Both the position numbers and the translations under genes were made by a program. The notes below the pieces were generated by a model, which made no database searches, was not told where the DNA came from, and saw only the letters and a list, made by a program, of their open reading frames with translations. A stretch of DNA of 64,000 nucleotides from assembly GCA_018650285.1 (NCBI GenBank), contig JABIGF010000003.1:1-64000 (forward strand). Direction: 5' to 3'. Positions within the stretch are counted from its first letter, which is position 1. Each line of letters starts with the position of its first letter. Below are positions 36,420 to 44,719 of the stretch, piece by piece. The DNA comes from Methanobacteriota archaeon. GTDB lineage: Archaea > Thermoplasmatota > Poseidoniia > Poseidoniales > Thalassarchaeaceae.

Positions 36420-37395
36420 GACGTTCCATCACCTGTCTAGTAAGCCACTCAAGAGCGTCTCTCGCTTCACTCTTTGGGAACTCAAGAAGTGCCCCTAATG
36501 CGCGTTCTAAATGATTTGTAGTCAATACGCGGGCGTAGTCAAGGCTACCTACGCGGCCTAGAAGAATTGTCAATTCACCCCATAACTCCTCTTCATAATT
36601 GTCAATCACCTCTGCTAATCTTCTTCGATCGTCTCCATGTGACATAGTTAGCGCATGGATGAGAGGTAGTGTCATTTTCCCTTCAATCACATCTGTGCCA
36701 CGCGGTTTCCCCAACCTATCGTCGCCCTCTAAATCAAGTAAATCATCAACTATTTGGAAAGCCAAACCAAGTTCAAGTCCAAATCTCCCTAATGCATCAA
36801 CCTCTGTTTGACTTGCTCCAGCAACAAGGGCTGCTGTTGTGCATGCTGCTTCGAAAGGTCCAGCAGTTTTTCCAGATATTATTTTGTAATAATCATCAGG
36901 TGTTGTTGCCAAATTTCCAACATGGTCTAATTGCATCAATTCCGCTGATGCGATTCGAGCACAATAACCAGCCACCAATTTGACGATTTGTTCATCATAT
37001 CTGCCACCTAATCCAAATCCTTCCACAAAGAGATAATCACCAGCAATAAGTGCTCTTGCTGAATCATAACTCTCATGCAGTGTTGGAACATTGCGTCTGA
37101 ATTTCGCACCATCATTAATGTCATCATGAACTAAAGTAGCAGTATGAATCATCTCAAAAGCGAGGCACAGTGGCATTATTTCCTCCTCATCACTACCGCC
37201 CGCCAAACTATATGAGAGCAACATTAGAATTGGGCGCCATCGTTTCCCGCCAGCCAACAATACTTCTCTTGCTAATGTCATTGCTTCGGAGTTAATTCCA
37301 CTTTCAGCAGCTTCCACATGGGCGAGCAGCGCAACTTCTACCTCATCTCGCTTTTGCTCAAGCAGAGCGATGTGGTCCTCCTCGGCTTGCATCAT
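36412..37395 (-). CDS. idsA: Geranylgeranyl diphosphate synthase family
   Basis: This 327-residue, all-helical prenyl synthase has both Asp-rich motifs: the first is DDIND (in LVHDDINDGAKFRRN) and the second DDLLD (in FQIVDDLLD). The GGKRWRP substrate motif is also present. The residue pair before the first motif (around AFEMIHTATL) sets chain length and fits C20-type products. It supplies chains for archaeol-type lipids and perhaps a quinone. ATGs at 37395 and 37392 are both plausible, following GTGGTGAGA. Confidence 0.92.
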   Translation of the reverse strand: MMQAEEDHIALLEQKRDEVEVALLAHVEAAESGINSEAMTLAREVLLAGGKRWRPILMLLSYSLAGGSDEEEIMPLCLAFEMIHTATLVHDDINDGAKFRRNVPTLHESYDSARALIAGDYLFVEGFGLGGRYDEQIVKLVAGYCARIASAELMQLDHVGNLATTPDDYYKIISGKTAGPFEAACTTAALVAGASQTEVDALGRFGLELGLAFQIVDDLLDLEGDDRLGKPRGTDVIEGKMTLPLIHALTMSHGDDRRRLAEVIDNYEEELWGELTILLGRVGSLDYARVLTTNHLERALGALLEFPKSEARDALEWLTRQVMERHE

Positions 37396-37466
37396 TCTCA
37401 CCACTTGCAGAAGGGTCGGATATATCAACGGGTGGCTATGGCTCGGCCGTTACAGGAGGGGGCGAA

Positions 37467-38498
37467 GTGACTGAAGAATCAATGTTAACCATCACTCGCG
37501 CCCAATCTGAATCTGCTGATTTACTGAATGTATTAGAATCATTTGAGAACATTGATTTTGAATTTACTGAAAGTTCAGCAACTTCCCTTGAAAATGGTTT
37601 TCAGCAACTTGAAGACGGGGCTGCAGACCTACTACTAGCAGCGGGCATTGACATTTCAAACTCAGAACTACTCACAGAGAGATTCGAAGTCGTAGGAGCA
37701 CTTCCGATACGTGACTGGAATTATGTCCTAGTCAGTGAAGATAGGCCTCAACATTTACCAAGAAATGCCATTATTCTCTCTCAGAATCAACTAGTCAGAC
37801 GCCAACTAAGGAGACAACGCCCTGATACAAGAATTCGCTCAGGTAAAGCGCATCTAGGAATTACCGAAAGTGAAGCACCCGATACACTTGATTTGGATGA
37901 CCTATACTCTTTCGTAGAATGGGCTGAACAACTCCGATTAGCCGACGAAATTGACGGATATGCGATTCCACGACATATTCACCGTCTTACTGGTTTCAAA
38001 ACCCGTCGTCACGCCCTCCCTCAAGATGCTGCAGAAGGTGAATTATTCCGCTTCCTACCAACCCCTCACGCCGGTACAGTGATAGTTATCGCTAGAGCAG
38101 GATTCCCACGCAACAAAATTGAAGCAATTCTTGACGACGAAGCAGAAACATCCTGGGAGATTACTGAAATTCTTATTGACAATATGGATGATGAATTATT
38201 TGGCAAAGTTGGTATTCTTGCAAGACATCGTCAGCCAGCAACATTAATCCGCGAAGCGGAAAGAAACAGAGACCTACTTACCCATAACCTACTTGTCAAT
38301 CCAGAAGGTGAACTCACCACTACCGAAGTAAAGGTAGATATTCAAATGGAATTAGTAAGCCACCGCGGCAACGCCACTGTTAGCATCCAGCGAATTGCAG
38401 ACCTAGAAGATGCGGGAGTAACTGCCCGTTTCATGTCTGATGATTGGAGAAAATTAGTCAAACTTGGCACTGAAAAGGGCGAATTCCTAGACCTTTGA
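37467..38498 (+). CDS. Uncharacterised protein with weak HemC-like features
   Basis: This 343-residue soluble, acidic protein is not confidently recognised. Residues 60-125 resemble the middle of hydroxymethylbilane synthase: GALPIRDWNYVLVSEDRP, then LSQNQLVRRQLRRQRPD, similar to the SSLRR...QL..RPD motif. But the dipyrromethane cofactor Cys and the rest of the HemC signature are missing, and the C-terminal 150 residues do not fit. It may be a divergent periplasmic-binding-fold protein. It is divergent from the prenyl synthase and convergent with the coiled-coil gene, with which it abuts exactly. Confidence 0.4.
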   Translation: MTEESMLTITRAQSESADLLNVLESFENIDFEFTESSATSLENGFQQLEDGAADLLLAAGIDISNSELLTERFEVVGALPIRDWNYVLVSEDRPQHLPRNAIILSQNQLVRRQLRRQRPDTRIRSGKAHLGITESEAPDTLDLDDLYSFVEWAEQLRLADEIDGYAIPRHIHRLTGFKTRRHALPQDAAEGELFRFLPTPHAGTVIVIARAGFPRNKIEAILDDEAETSWEITEILIDNMDDELFGKVGILARHRQPATLIREAERNRDLLTHNLLVNPEGELTTTEVKVDIQMELVSHRGNATVSIQRIADLEDAGVTARFMSDDWRKLVKLGTEKGEFLDL

Positions 38499-39149
38499 TC
38501 AACTTGGTTTTACAGAATCATGCCCCTTTTTCTTGAGGGTTGCATCTAATTGAGCGCGCCAGTTTGCGATTGAACCTTCGCTATCATCTCCATGCGCCCT
38601 AGCCAAGAACAGGTCCAATCTTGATTGGTCAAACGCTTGTTGCAACTTGTGAACCTTCTTTGGCAAATCTCGCCCATCCATTTCTGAATAAGTCGCGTCA
38701 ATATTTTCAGAAGATTGTATCCACTTCTGCTTCGATGACCTAACCTCCTCAATAAATCCAGACACCAGTTCATCAACGGTCATCGTTGTTTTTCTTGCCG
38801 CAATTAATTGTGCGCTAATTCTATGCAATTCTGCAATAATTATTCCCAACTCCTTGGCGATATTCAATATCGCCTCTGAAAGCACTTTACGGTCTGAATC
38901 ACCACGAGAAATTTGCTTGTTGACCGATTTCAAATCTTTGTCAATCCTATACAAACCTTGGAGGACTTTATCTCGCTCTCGGCATGCATCAAAATACTCA
39001 CTAGAAAGATACTGATGACGTGACAATAATGAGTTCAATAATTCTGACATCATTTCATTAACTTCAGAACTAAGATTTGCCTGCCAACGACGAATGTCTT
39101 GTTCGGTCAACTTCATCCGCTTGGATGCGTTCTTTTGATGCTCACCCAT
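38499..39149 (-). CDS. Helical coiled-coil protein, function unknown
   Basis: This 216-residue, almost entirely helical protein has heptads throughout (for example HQYLSSEYFDACRERDKVLQ and ILNIAKELGIIIAELHRISA). There is no signal peptide, membrane helix or cysteine-based site beyond a lone Cys. Basic residues cluster at both ends. The stop directly abuts the stop of the preceding convergent gene. It is divergent from the SAP-repeat gene. No family recognised. Confidence 0.5.
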   Translation of the reverse strand: MGEHQKNASKRMKLTEQDIRRWQANLSSEVNEMMSELLNSLLSRHQYLSSEYFDACRERDKVLQGLYRIDKDLKSVNKQISRGDSDRKVLSEAILNIAKELGIIIAELHRISAQLIAARKTTMTVDELVSGFIEEVRSSKQKWIQSSENIDATYSEMDGRDLPKKVHKLQQAFDQSRLDLFLARAHGDDSEGSIANWRAQLDATLKKKGHDSVKPS

Positions 39150-39295
39150 TGGGTTTCCTCAATGACCTTCGGTCAAACTGACTACAATCATGGTTCGGTT
39201 TGAACCCTTCGCCGGCAGAACTGCCACTTTCACCCCCCCAACAAGCGCAACATAGATGTCTATAAGGTGAAGACTCGGGCTTAGGTGAGCGGGGT

Positions 39296-40909
39296 TTGGC
39301 CGTAGATACAGAGTTGTTGAATTCGCTTTTTCAGGCGAAACTCGCGGATTTACGTGACTTAGCGGTTGAAAATGACATCGCAAAAACGGGAAATGTTGAA
39401 CAACTGCGGGCAAAACTGATTGCAACCCTCGTTTTGAACGAATTTGATTTCTCTGATGCTGGCATAAAATCAATGCAAAATAATGATCTTACAGATATTC
39501 TCGGACTCTTCGGCGTCAAAAAATCCGGTTCGAAAAAAGCCAAGATGAGAAGGCTTTGGCTCCACCTAAATGGTGACCCGAAAAAACTCAATGTCTCAAC
39601 TATTGGGGATATGACAAGAGAAGACCTTCACGCACTCTGTATTTCACTAGACTTGCCTCGTTCAGGGAACAAGAATGTTCTGATGGGAAGAGTGGCTGGT
39701 GTTCTCAGTTCAGAAGAAAAGAGTTGGGGGCGAGTAAAGAAGAGTCTTCGTAAAGGGAACAAAAAAATGGACATTACTACCAAACCTGTAACTGCACCAC
39801 CAGTTGTAGAAACACCATCTCCGTCTAAAGAAGATGAAGTACTAGAAGAGTTACCTGAAATAACTATTGATGTGGAACAAACAACCACCACATCTCCTAT
39901 GACCCTTGATGAAGGGGGAAGTGAAGCATTAGTCAGATTAGAGTCGCGACGTGCTGAATTAACTAGCCACCTTAGAGAATTCTTGTTGATTGGACGAGAA
40001 CAAGATGAGGATGATGTTGCTGCTTTCATTGAAGATTTAGGACAACTTGGATTTAGTATTGAACATTCATCTGTTCGTGAACGAATATTGGATGAACTTC
40101 AACAGATGATTAAATTGAAGCAACAAGAAGACAGTGCTCGCTCTTCGATGCCTGGCTCTTGGAGAGAAAAGCAAGCTTTGCGCCATCTTGAGGACGTAAG
40201 GCCCTCATTATTGGATAGTTTAGATCACATTCTTGAAAAGCGAGGTGGCGAAATTGCTGCTGCCCGTGTTGATTTTGAAAATGCTGCATTAGATGCTGGC
40301 CTTGATTTAGAATTAGCAGCGATTAGTGGCCGTGTCCATGGATTGTTTGACTTGCAAGTATCACTACGTGCAAGTGAATCTGAAATGGACCCTGTGACGG
40401 CAAGACGACAGCGCGCCCTTGAAATGCTTTACAAGAATACTCGCGAAGCATCTCCAGAAGCAATGGCTCAATTAGGCAAAGTTGAGACACAAATGGAAGC
40501 ATTTGAAAGAGTTGTTGAAACTATTGTCAGACGCTCAGAAGGTGATTTCGGACCTACTGAACACGCACTTCTCATCCGCTTCCTTGAACGCCGAGGTTGG
40601 AACCCAAACCAACAAGAAGTCCGGCCGCGTCTATTGGCTGCTGCCGGAGTATTGGCTGCAGAAATGGGCTATGTGAGGCCAGAAGACATACCTGCCTTAC
40701 CTACATCTATCTCTCTTGATGCTGACAAAGTGTCAGAAGTTGTTGATTCAATGCGGGATATTCTTACAGAGATGGGGCGCAAAGCACCAACTGTTGAAAC
40801 CGCTACTACACTACCCGAAGAAGACTCTACAGACGACCGAGTAAAATCAAAACTCAATGCCGCTGATGCACTACTACGAAAATTAAACCGTGGCGAAACT
40901 GGCGAATAA
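39296..40909 (+). CDS. SAP-like repeat protein, probable DNA-binding
   Basis: This 537-residue protein has three N-terminal SAP-like helix-extended loop-helix units. They are at about 12-43 (LADLRDLAVENDIAKTGNVE), 64-92 (LTDILGLFGVKKSGSKKAKM) and 107-140 (MTREDLHALCISLDLPRSGN). Such units usually bind AT-rich DNA. A Thr/Pro/Glu-rich linker (about 160-200) leads to a large helical, acidic region without known motifs. The TTG start (39296-39298) follows GGTGAG. Possibly a chromatin or chromosome-organising protein (inference). Confidence 0.55.
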   Translation: MAVDTELLNSLFQAKLADLRDLAVENDIAKTGNVEQLRAKLIATLVLNEFDFSDAGIKSMQNNDLTDILGLFGVKKSGSKKAKMRRLWLHLNGDPKKLNVSTIGDMTREDLHALCISLDLPRSGNKNVLMGRVAGVLSSEEKSWGRVKKSLRKGNKKMDITTKPVTAPPVVETPSPSKEDEVLEELPEITIDVEQTTTTSPMTLDEGGSEALVRLESRRAELTSHLREFLLIGREQDEDDVAAFIEDLGQLGFSIEHSSVRERILDELQQMIKLKQQEDSARSSMPGSWREKQALRHLEDVRPSLLDSLDHILEKRGGEIAAARVDFENAALDAGLDLELAAISGRVHGLFDLQVSLRASESEMDPVTARRQRALEMLYKNTREASPEAMAQLGKVETQMEAFERVVETIVRRSEGDFGPTEHALLIRFLERRGWNPNQQEVRPRLLAAAGVLAAEMGYVRPEDIPALPTSISLDADKVSEVVDSMRDILTEMGRKAPTVETATTLPEEDSTDDRVKSKLNAADALLRKLNRGETGE

Positions 40910-40913
40910 GACA

Positions 40914-41105
40914 TCAAAGGTCTAATCTAACTTTCTTTGGAGGTTTGTAATGATTAACAGTATCTTGACCAGCCTTAGTATCAAAATTTGGTAATACTCC
41001 GTGTACAATTAGACGAAAGCCCCCAAAAGTGAACCAAAATGCCATTTTCCATGCCCCAAGTAAATGCGAAATATACGACTTATCAATGTCAGCAAGATGT
41101 CCCAT
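40914..41105 (-). CDS. Small membrane protein, DUF6356-like
   Basis: This 63-residue protein has an N-terminal pattern HLADIDKSYISHLLGAWKMA, one hydrophobic segment and VHGVLPNF. The order (H, SY..H, then HG/HA..P) matches my memory of the DUF6356 family, mostly bacterial and of unknown function. It ends only five bases from the convergent SAP-repeat gene. It marks the left edge of an accessory-looking region. Confidence 0.5.
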   Translation of the reverse strand: MGHLADIDKSYISHLLGAWKMAFWFTFGGFRLIVHGVLPNFDTKAGQDTVNHYKPPKKVRLDL

Positions 41106-41190
41106 ATATCGCCCTCTTTCTTATTGTGTATGAATGCTTGCGAGTGTTGATTATTCTAGACCCAAATCAATTACTACAAGCCTTAACAGC

Positions 41191-41228
41191 CGCTAGCGTT
41201 CCGACTGGCCCACTGCAAACCCATTCAA
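41191..41228. repeat. Imperfect direct repeat, left copy
   Basis: This element starts with the palindromic CGCTAGCG and continues through GGCCCACTGC to CCCATTCA. A second copy lies at 42349-42385 with the same order of blocks (CGCTAGCG, GCCCACTG, CCCATTCA) and about 30 of 37 positions alike. The two copies flank the small membrane gene and the HNH-like gene, 1.16 kb apart. Confidence 0.6.
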
Positions 41229-41279
41229 CTTGTTTATTGTCCAGAATATTTCATAACTTAGATTGAGTGTTCATGTTTA

Positions 41280-41498
41280 ATGAGGAGCAGATACTTCATC
41301 CCGCTTGTGTTGCTTTTGCTTCCACCGATAGGCCTGATTGTAGGGGCGGTCCTTGCCCAGCCATTATCAGAATGGTTTCCGCAAAGTGGAATTACTGACA
41401 ATTATGAAATCGCAGGGGTATTCGGTGGCCAAATCGGTATTCTTTGTGCAATTGTAATTGTGGCGATACGGCTTCTTTATGATATGAAGAAAGAGTGA
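41280..41498 (+). CDS. Small two-helix membrane protein
   Basis: This 72-residue protein has two hydrophobic helices (about 6-27 and 45-66), short Pro/Trp-containing loop (LSEWFPQSG) and a charged C-terminus (DMKKE). No family recognised. It is the only plus-strand gene inside the island and is bounded on its 3' side by a strong hairpin. It could be a holin-like or accessory membrane factor, but nothing in the sequence proves that. Confidence 0.45.
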   Translation: MRSRYFIPLVLLLLPPIGLIVGAVLAQPLSEWFPQSGITDNYEIAGVFGGQIGILCAIVIVAIRLLYDMKKE

Positions 41499-41550
41499 CT
41501 TTCGAATGGGTCCCCCTATCATTCAAAATGAGCGCTTCGGTACCCATGCA

Positions 41551-41573
41551 ACACCCATCAGTTGGATGGGTGT
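41551..41573. terminator. Convergent hairpin between small membrane gene and HNH-like gene
   Basis: Perfect 9-bp stem ACACCCATC / GATGGGTGT with a 5-base loop, placed between two convergent genes (stops at 41498 and 41606). It can end transcripts from both sides. Confidence 0.5.
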
Positions 41574-41605
41574 CCAATTGGAACCCATTGAACTAATATT
41601 GATTA

Positions 41606-42184
41606 TCAATCTGAAAGTTCTTTCATTCTGGTTAGCCCTTTCTGAAGATTTTTCATGGCTATTGAAATTGATTTTTCCATTTCATTGACTGCTTCTTCAG
41701 GCAACTCCCAACCAAGACTAACTCCTTGACTTTGACAATATTTCATCCATTTTCGGATTTGTAGATATCTCTCCTTCATATCATCTGTCTGTTGATTGAA
41801 CTCATCCTCAGTAAGTTCTTCCCATCCGATATTTTTCTTGTATTCTTTGCCCGTTTTATCATGACATTTGTATTTCTTATATTTCACATTCTGGCCAGTT
41901 GATACAGGTAAACGATTCCATTTTTGCTCAATACCACATTTTCCGGTTTTCCGTAAATACCCTCGGACTTCAAACAAATGGTCTCCTCCACTTTTTCGGA
42001 TAGTTTCACCAGTAACAATACAAGTTTCCATATTTGGAATTTGGAAAATTTTCAACATCATTTCTTCATTTTCTTCTGTGAATTCGGGAATTTTATTTGC
42101 TGTATAATGCGCCATGAAATCACGAGTCATTTCATATCTGATTGTTGATAATCTAGAGCCGATTTTGTTTGAATGCTGACTCAT
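41606..42184 (-). CDS. HNH-like (treble-clef) nuclease candidate
   Basis: This 192-residue basic protein has an N-terminal helical part. The middle region contains CIVTGETIRK, GDHLFEVRGYL, and WNRLPVSTGQN. The spacing Cys...DH...N...P...N resembles HNH/treble-clef nucleases of viruses and restriction systems, with the DH pair and downstream Asn as candidate catalytic and metal residues. Only a single CxxT pair replaces the usual zinc Cys set. The C-terminal 60 residues are a helical, Lys-rich tail. AGGTGAT sits just before the ATG. It lies downstream of the DUF4145/zinc/winged-helix gene in the same direction, 284 bases away. Confidence 0.45.
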   Translation of the reverse strand: MSQHSNKIGSRLSTIRYEMTRDFMAHYTANKIPEFTEENEEMMLKIFQIPNMETCIVTGETIRKSGGDHLFEVRGYLRKTGKCGIEQKWNRLPVSTGQNVKYKKYKCHDKTGKEYKKNIGWEELTEDEFNQQTDDMKERYLQIRKWMKYCQSQGVSLGWELPEEAVNEMEKSISIAMKNLQKGLTRMKELSD

Positions 42185-42348
42185 GATATCACCTACAAAA
42201 GCCTGTATTCAATCAACTACAAAAAGTATTATGTGAAGAAAATATTGATTCAACCAACTAATTGATTCGGATAAGTTGGAGGGGGTCATCCGATTACCCA
42301 TCCAACTTCAGAATCCGGTCTGAAGGGTGTTCGGTGGGTCTGTTTGTT

Positions 42349-42385
42349 CGCTAGCGATGCGAAGTGCCCACTGAAAGCCCATTCA
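42349..42385. repeat. Imperfect direct repeat, right copy
   Basis: Second copy of the CGCTAGCG...GCCCACTG...CCCATTCA element of 41191-41228, in the gap between the HNH-like gene and the DUF4145-type gene. The remaining 42185-42348 stretch shows no gene. Confidence 0.6.
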
Positions 42386-42401
42386 TTCGCCGATTCTGAA
42401 T

Positions 42402-42428
42402 CAAAGGGTGTTATACACTAACCCTTTG
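42402..42428 (-). terminator. Hairpin downstream of DUF4145-type gene
   Basis: An 8-bp stem CAAAGGGT / ACCCTTTG with an 11-base loop lies about 40 bases beyond the stop at 42469. Together with the neighbouring repeat it separates the two island genes into distinct transcripts or acts as a weak intra-operon signal. Confidence 0.4.
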
Positions 42429-42468
42429 CTTCAATGTTACACAATTTGAACAGGGATTCAAACCCATC

Positions 42469-43386
42469 TCAATCTTCATCATCTTGCCATGGATTTGCGT
42501 CAAGTTTGTCTGCTTCGGGAGATCCCGCAACCGGTGGTAGCCTTATTCCAAACTGCCCAGGGGTTGGGTCATTTTCCATATCATAGAGTCGGAATTTTCT
42601 CTTTTCTGCAAAGAATAGATTGTATTTGTCATTTCCATTTTTAGAGGTGGGGTGTGAATAACGGGTTTTAAGATTAGTAGCCATCATCATTGAGTGGCAA
42701 TTAACAGCATTTTCAGTATAAGCAGGGTAGTTCTCATCAAACCAATTTCGAATCTCTTTTGGTTCGATAAATTCGCCCGTCTTGAGGCCTACATCTGTAA
42801 CCATTTCATGCATTGCATCGGCAATCGTAGTGTTGTAGTGCTTCTGGAAATTTCTTCGATATTTTGCATAGGCTTTCTTCCTAATAGTATGCTCACAATT
42901 TGTTGCAGTTGGACGCCCATCCTTCTTCACACAGTCGTTGCCTATGGGTTGTTCACAATGTAGGCAAGGTACAGCATCAACAATGTTTCCAATGAATACA
43001 TCCTTTTTACCCACTGGATCCTCGAATGATTCAGGATTAATCCATTGTAGCACTTCTTGTCCGGCGTATGCACAATATCGCGCATCTTCAACTGAGGGGT
43101 CAACCCCATCTTCTTGGAAATGTGACCCATAATTACCCATGCTTTGTATGTGTTCTAAATAATAGTAGAAGCGAGCAGGTATATGTTTTCTTAATTTTGA
43201 AAATGTGATTTGTGGATTCTCACTTTCACAATCAAATCTTTTGCCCAAGTTACGGAGCGCTGCTTCCCGAAATTTTCGTAGGCAATTCAATGATTCTTCG
43301 GGGAATTCTTCAGCCAACTTCTCCCCATTGTCGAGATATTTTTTCATCGAGTCTGAATGCTTGTCCATGTTGCTCACATGTGGCAT
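42469..43386 (-). CDS. DUF4145/HEPN-like, zinc-finger, winged-helix fusion, restriction-associated type
   Basis: This 305-residue protein has three parts. Residues 1-115 resemble DUF4145/HEPN-like helical domains (CLRKFREAALRNLGKRFDCE, then IQSMGNYGSHF). Residues 135-165 hold a Cys/His cluster (CLHCEQPIGNDC, NCEH) likely to bind zinc. Residues 170-290 look like the winged-helix or effector-side domain found beside restriction endonucleases: EIRNWFDENYP, AVNCHSMMMATNLKTR, FRLYDMENDPTPG. A TATA-like element 25 bases before the ATG implies a leaderless transcript. With the HNH-like neighbour, it is a candidate defence module; that is inference. Confidence 0.5.
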   Translation of the reverse strand: MPHVSNMDKHSDSMKKYLDNGEKLAEEFPEESLNCLRKFREAALRNLGKRFDCESENPQITFSKLRKHIPARFYYYLEHIQSMGNYGSHFQEDGVDPSVEDARYCAYAGQEVLQWINPESFEDPVGKKDVFIGNIVDAVPCLHCEQPIGNDCVKKDGRPTATNCEHTIRKKAYAKYRRNFQKHYNTTIADAMHEMVTDVGLKTGEFIEPKEIRNWFDENYPAYTENAVNCHSMMMATNLKTRYSHPTSKNGNDKYNLFFAEKRKFRLYDMENDPTPGQFGIRLPPVAGSPEADKLDANPWQDDED

Positions 43387-43405
43387 TAATTATTGAATGT
43401 TGCAC

Positions 43406-43415
43406 CGTTTATATG
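43406..43415 (-). promoter_or_regulatory. TATA-like promoter for the island gene
   Basis: The minus-strand CATATAAACG is centred about 25 bases before the ATG at 43386, the classic archaeal TATA-to-start distance. The mRNA would therefore start at or next to the ATG and be leaderless. Confidence 0.5.
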
Positions 43416-43459
43416 CCTCAATAAAAGGGTACCCAAGAGGTCAAAGGCACAGTAAACCA

Positions 43460-44719
43460 TTATTGTCGTGAGTAAAACGTCTGTATGATTTGTGTTACAC
43501 TCTCAATATCACGAACACCACGATTGATCATATCTTGCAATATTTTCTCTCTCTGCCTAATATGTGCCTCAAAATCTGCTGGCCTACAGCCGAGTGCTGC
43601 ACAAATCAATTCTCTCAACTTACTAGGTACACCAGTAGGCGTAGTTTTGTCAGTAGCAGGGTCATACTTCCATATTGGATTTAATCGGGGGCGGTCGCCT
43701 TCCATTCCAGCGATTTCAGCAACTTCCATGATTCGGCGGATATTTTTTCCACCACGATTAATTCTACTCTGAACAATAATCAAGTCAAGGCCACTCATCA
43801 TAATTGAAGGGACATTCATCGGTGGGCTAGTCATCCTAGTAACAGTCTCCATCGCTGTATTTGCGTGCAGGCTTCCAAATGAACCATCGTGACCTGTATT
43901 CATCGCTGTCAATAGTGTTGAAGCTTCAGGACCTCTTACTTCACCAACAATAATTCGGTCAGGGCGCATACGCAAACTCGACCTAAGACAATCATCCATA
44001 TCCACTTCGCTTGTACCGTCTGGCCTTTCTGAACGAGTTTCCATTCGCAACCAGTGGTCGTGATATAACTGCAATTCAGCGGTATCTTCGACAGTTAGAA
44101 GCCTCTTATCCCAAGGAATAAACATACCAAGACAATTCAGTGTGGTAGTTTTACCTGAACCTGTACCTCCTGAAATAATGAAGTTTGCAGGGCGCCCACC
44201 TAATCCATCTACCCAAGCCCACATTGTTGCTGCAAGACTCAAATCAAGAGTACCAAATTGTATCAAATCAATTACTGTAATTGGGTCTTCTCTAAACTTT
44301 CTTATCGTCAAAGTTGGACCATCGGGAGATACTGGTGGAATGACACAATTTACACGGCTACCATCAACTAAACGGCCATCAAAGAGGGGCACTTTACCTG
44401 GCCCATCACCAAGTGGAACATTGGTAAAAGCAGCAATATTTCCTGCTATTTGCAACCCTTCCTCATCGTCAATCCAAATGTTTGTTCGACACATGCCATG
44501 TTCACGATGAGCAACCTTCACACATTGCTCACCACCGTTGTACATCACCTCTTCAAGTAAGTCGTCATCCAATAGCGGTTTCAAAGCACCATAAGAATTT
44601 GCAGCAGTATGCCCATCCACATGATACATTGGGCTAGGGTGATTTGCTTCCATGTAAATCGTAACATTGCCATACCGGTCTAATATATCTTCACTCATTC
44701 TTTCACATCCATTAACCAA
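43460..44719 (-). CDS. tadA: Type II/IV secretion (Tad/CpaF-like) ATPase
   Basis: This 419-residue hexameric ATPase powers pilus assembly or secretion. It shows Walker A GGTGSGKT (184-191), an Asp box (LLTVEDTAEL), Walker B RPDRIIVGEVRG and a His box (GHDGSFGSLHANT), the full set for the GspE/VirB11 superfamily with CpaF/TadA-like organisation. It overlaps the first membrane platform gene by eight bases. Pilin genes and a prepilin peptidase are not in this window, so whether it builds an adhesive pilus or another filament is unknown. Confidence 0.92.
   Translation of the reverse strand: MVNGCERMSEDILDRYGNVTIYMEANHPSPMYHVDGHTAANSYGALKPLLDDDLLEEVMYNGGEQCVKVAHREHGMCRTNIWIDDEEGLQIAGNIAAFTNVPLGDGPGKVPLFDGRLVDGSRVNCVIPPVSPDGPTLTIRKFREDPITVIDLIQFGTLDLSLAATMWAWVDGLGGRPANFIISGGTGSGKTTTLNCLGMFIPWDKRLLTVEDTAELQLYHDHWLRMETRSERPDGTSEVDMDDCLRSSLRMRPDRIIVGEVRGPEASTLLTAMNTGHDGSFGSLHANTAMETVTRMTSPPMNVPSIMMSGLDLIIVQSRINRGGKNIRRIMEVAEIAGMEGDRPRLNPIWKYDPATDKTTPTGVPSKLRELICAALGCRPADFEAHIRQREKILQDMINRGVRDIESVTQIIQTFYSRQ

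Noticed and set aside
39161-39295. Possible RNA gene between the coiled-coil and SAP genes
   Set aside because: A GGTTTGAACCC-like stretch is present but no acceptor or anticodon stem fits.
41039-41266. Plus-strand 75-codon frame
   Set aside because: It overlaps the better-supported DUF6356-like gene in antisense and includes the intergenic repeat.
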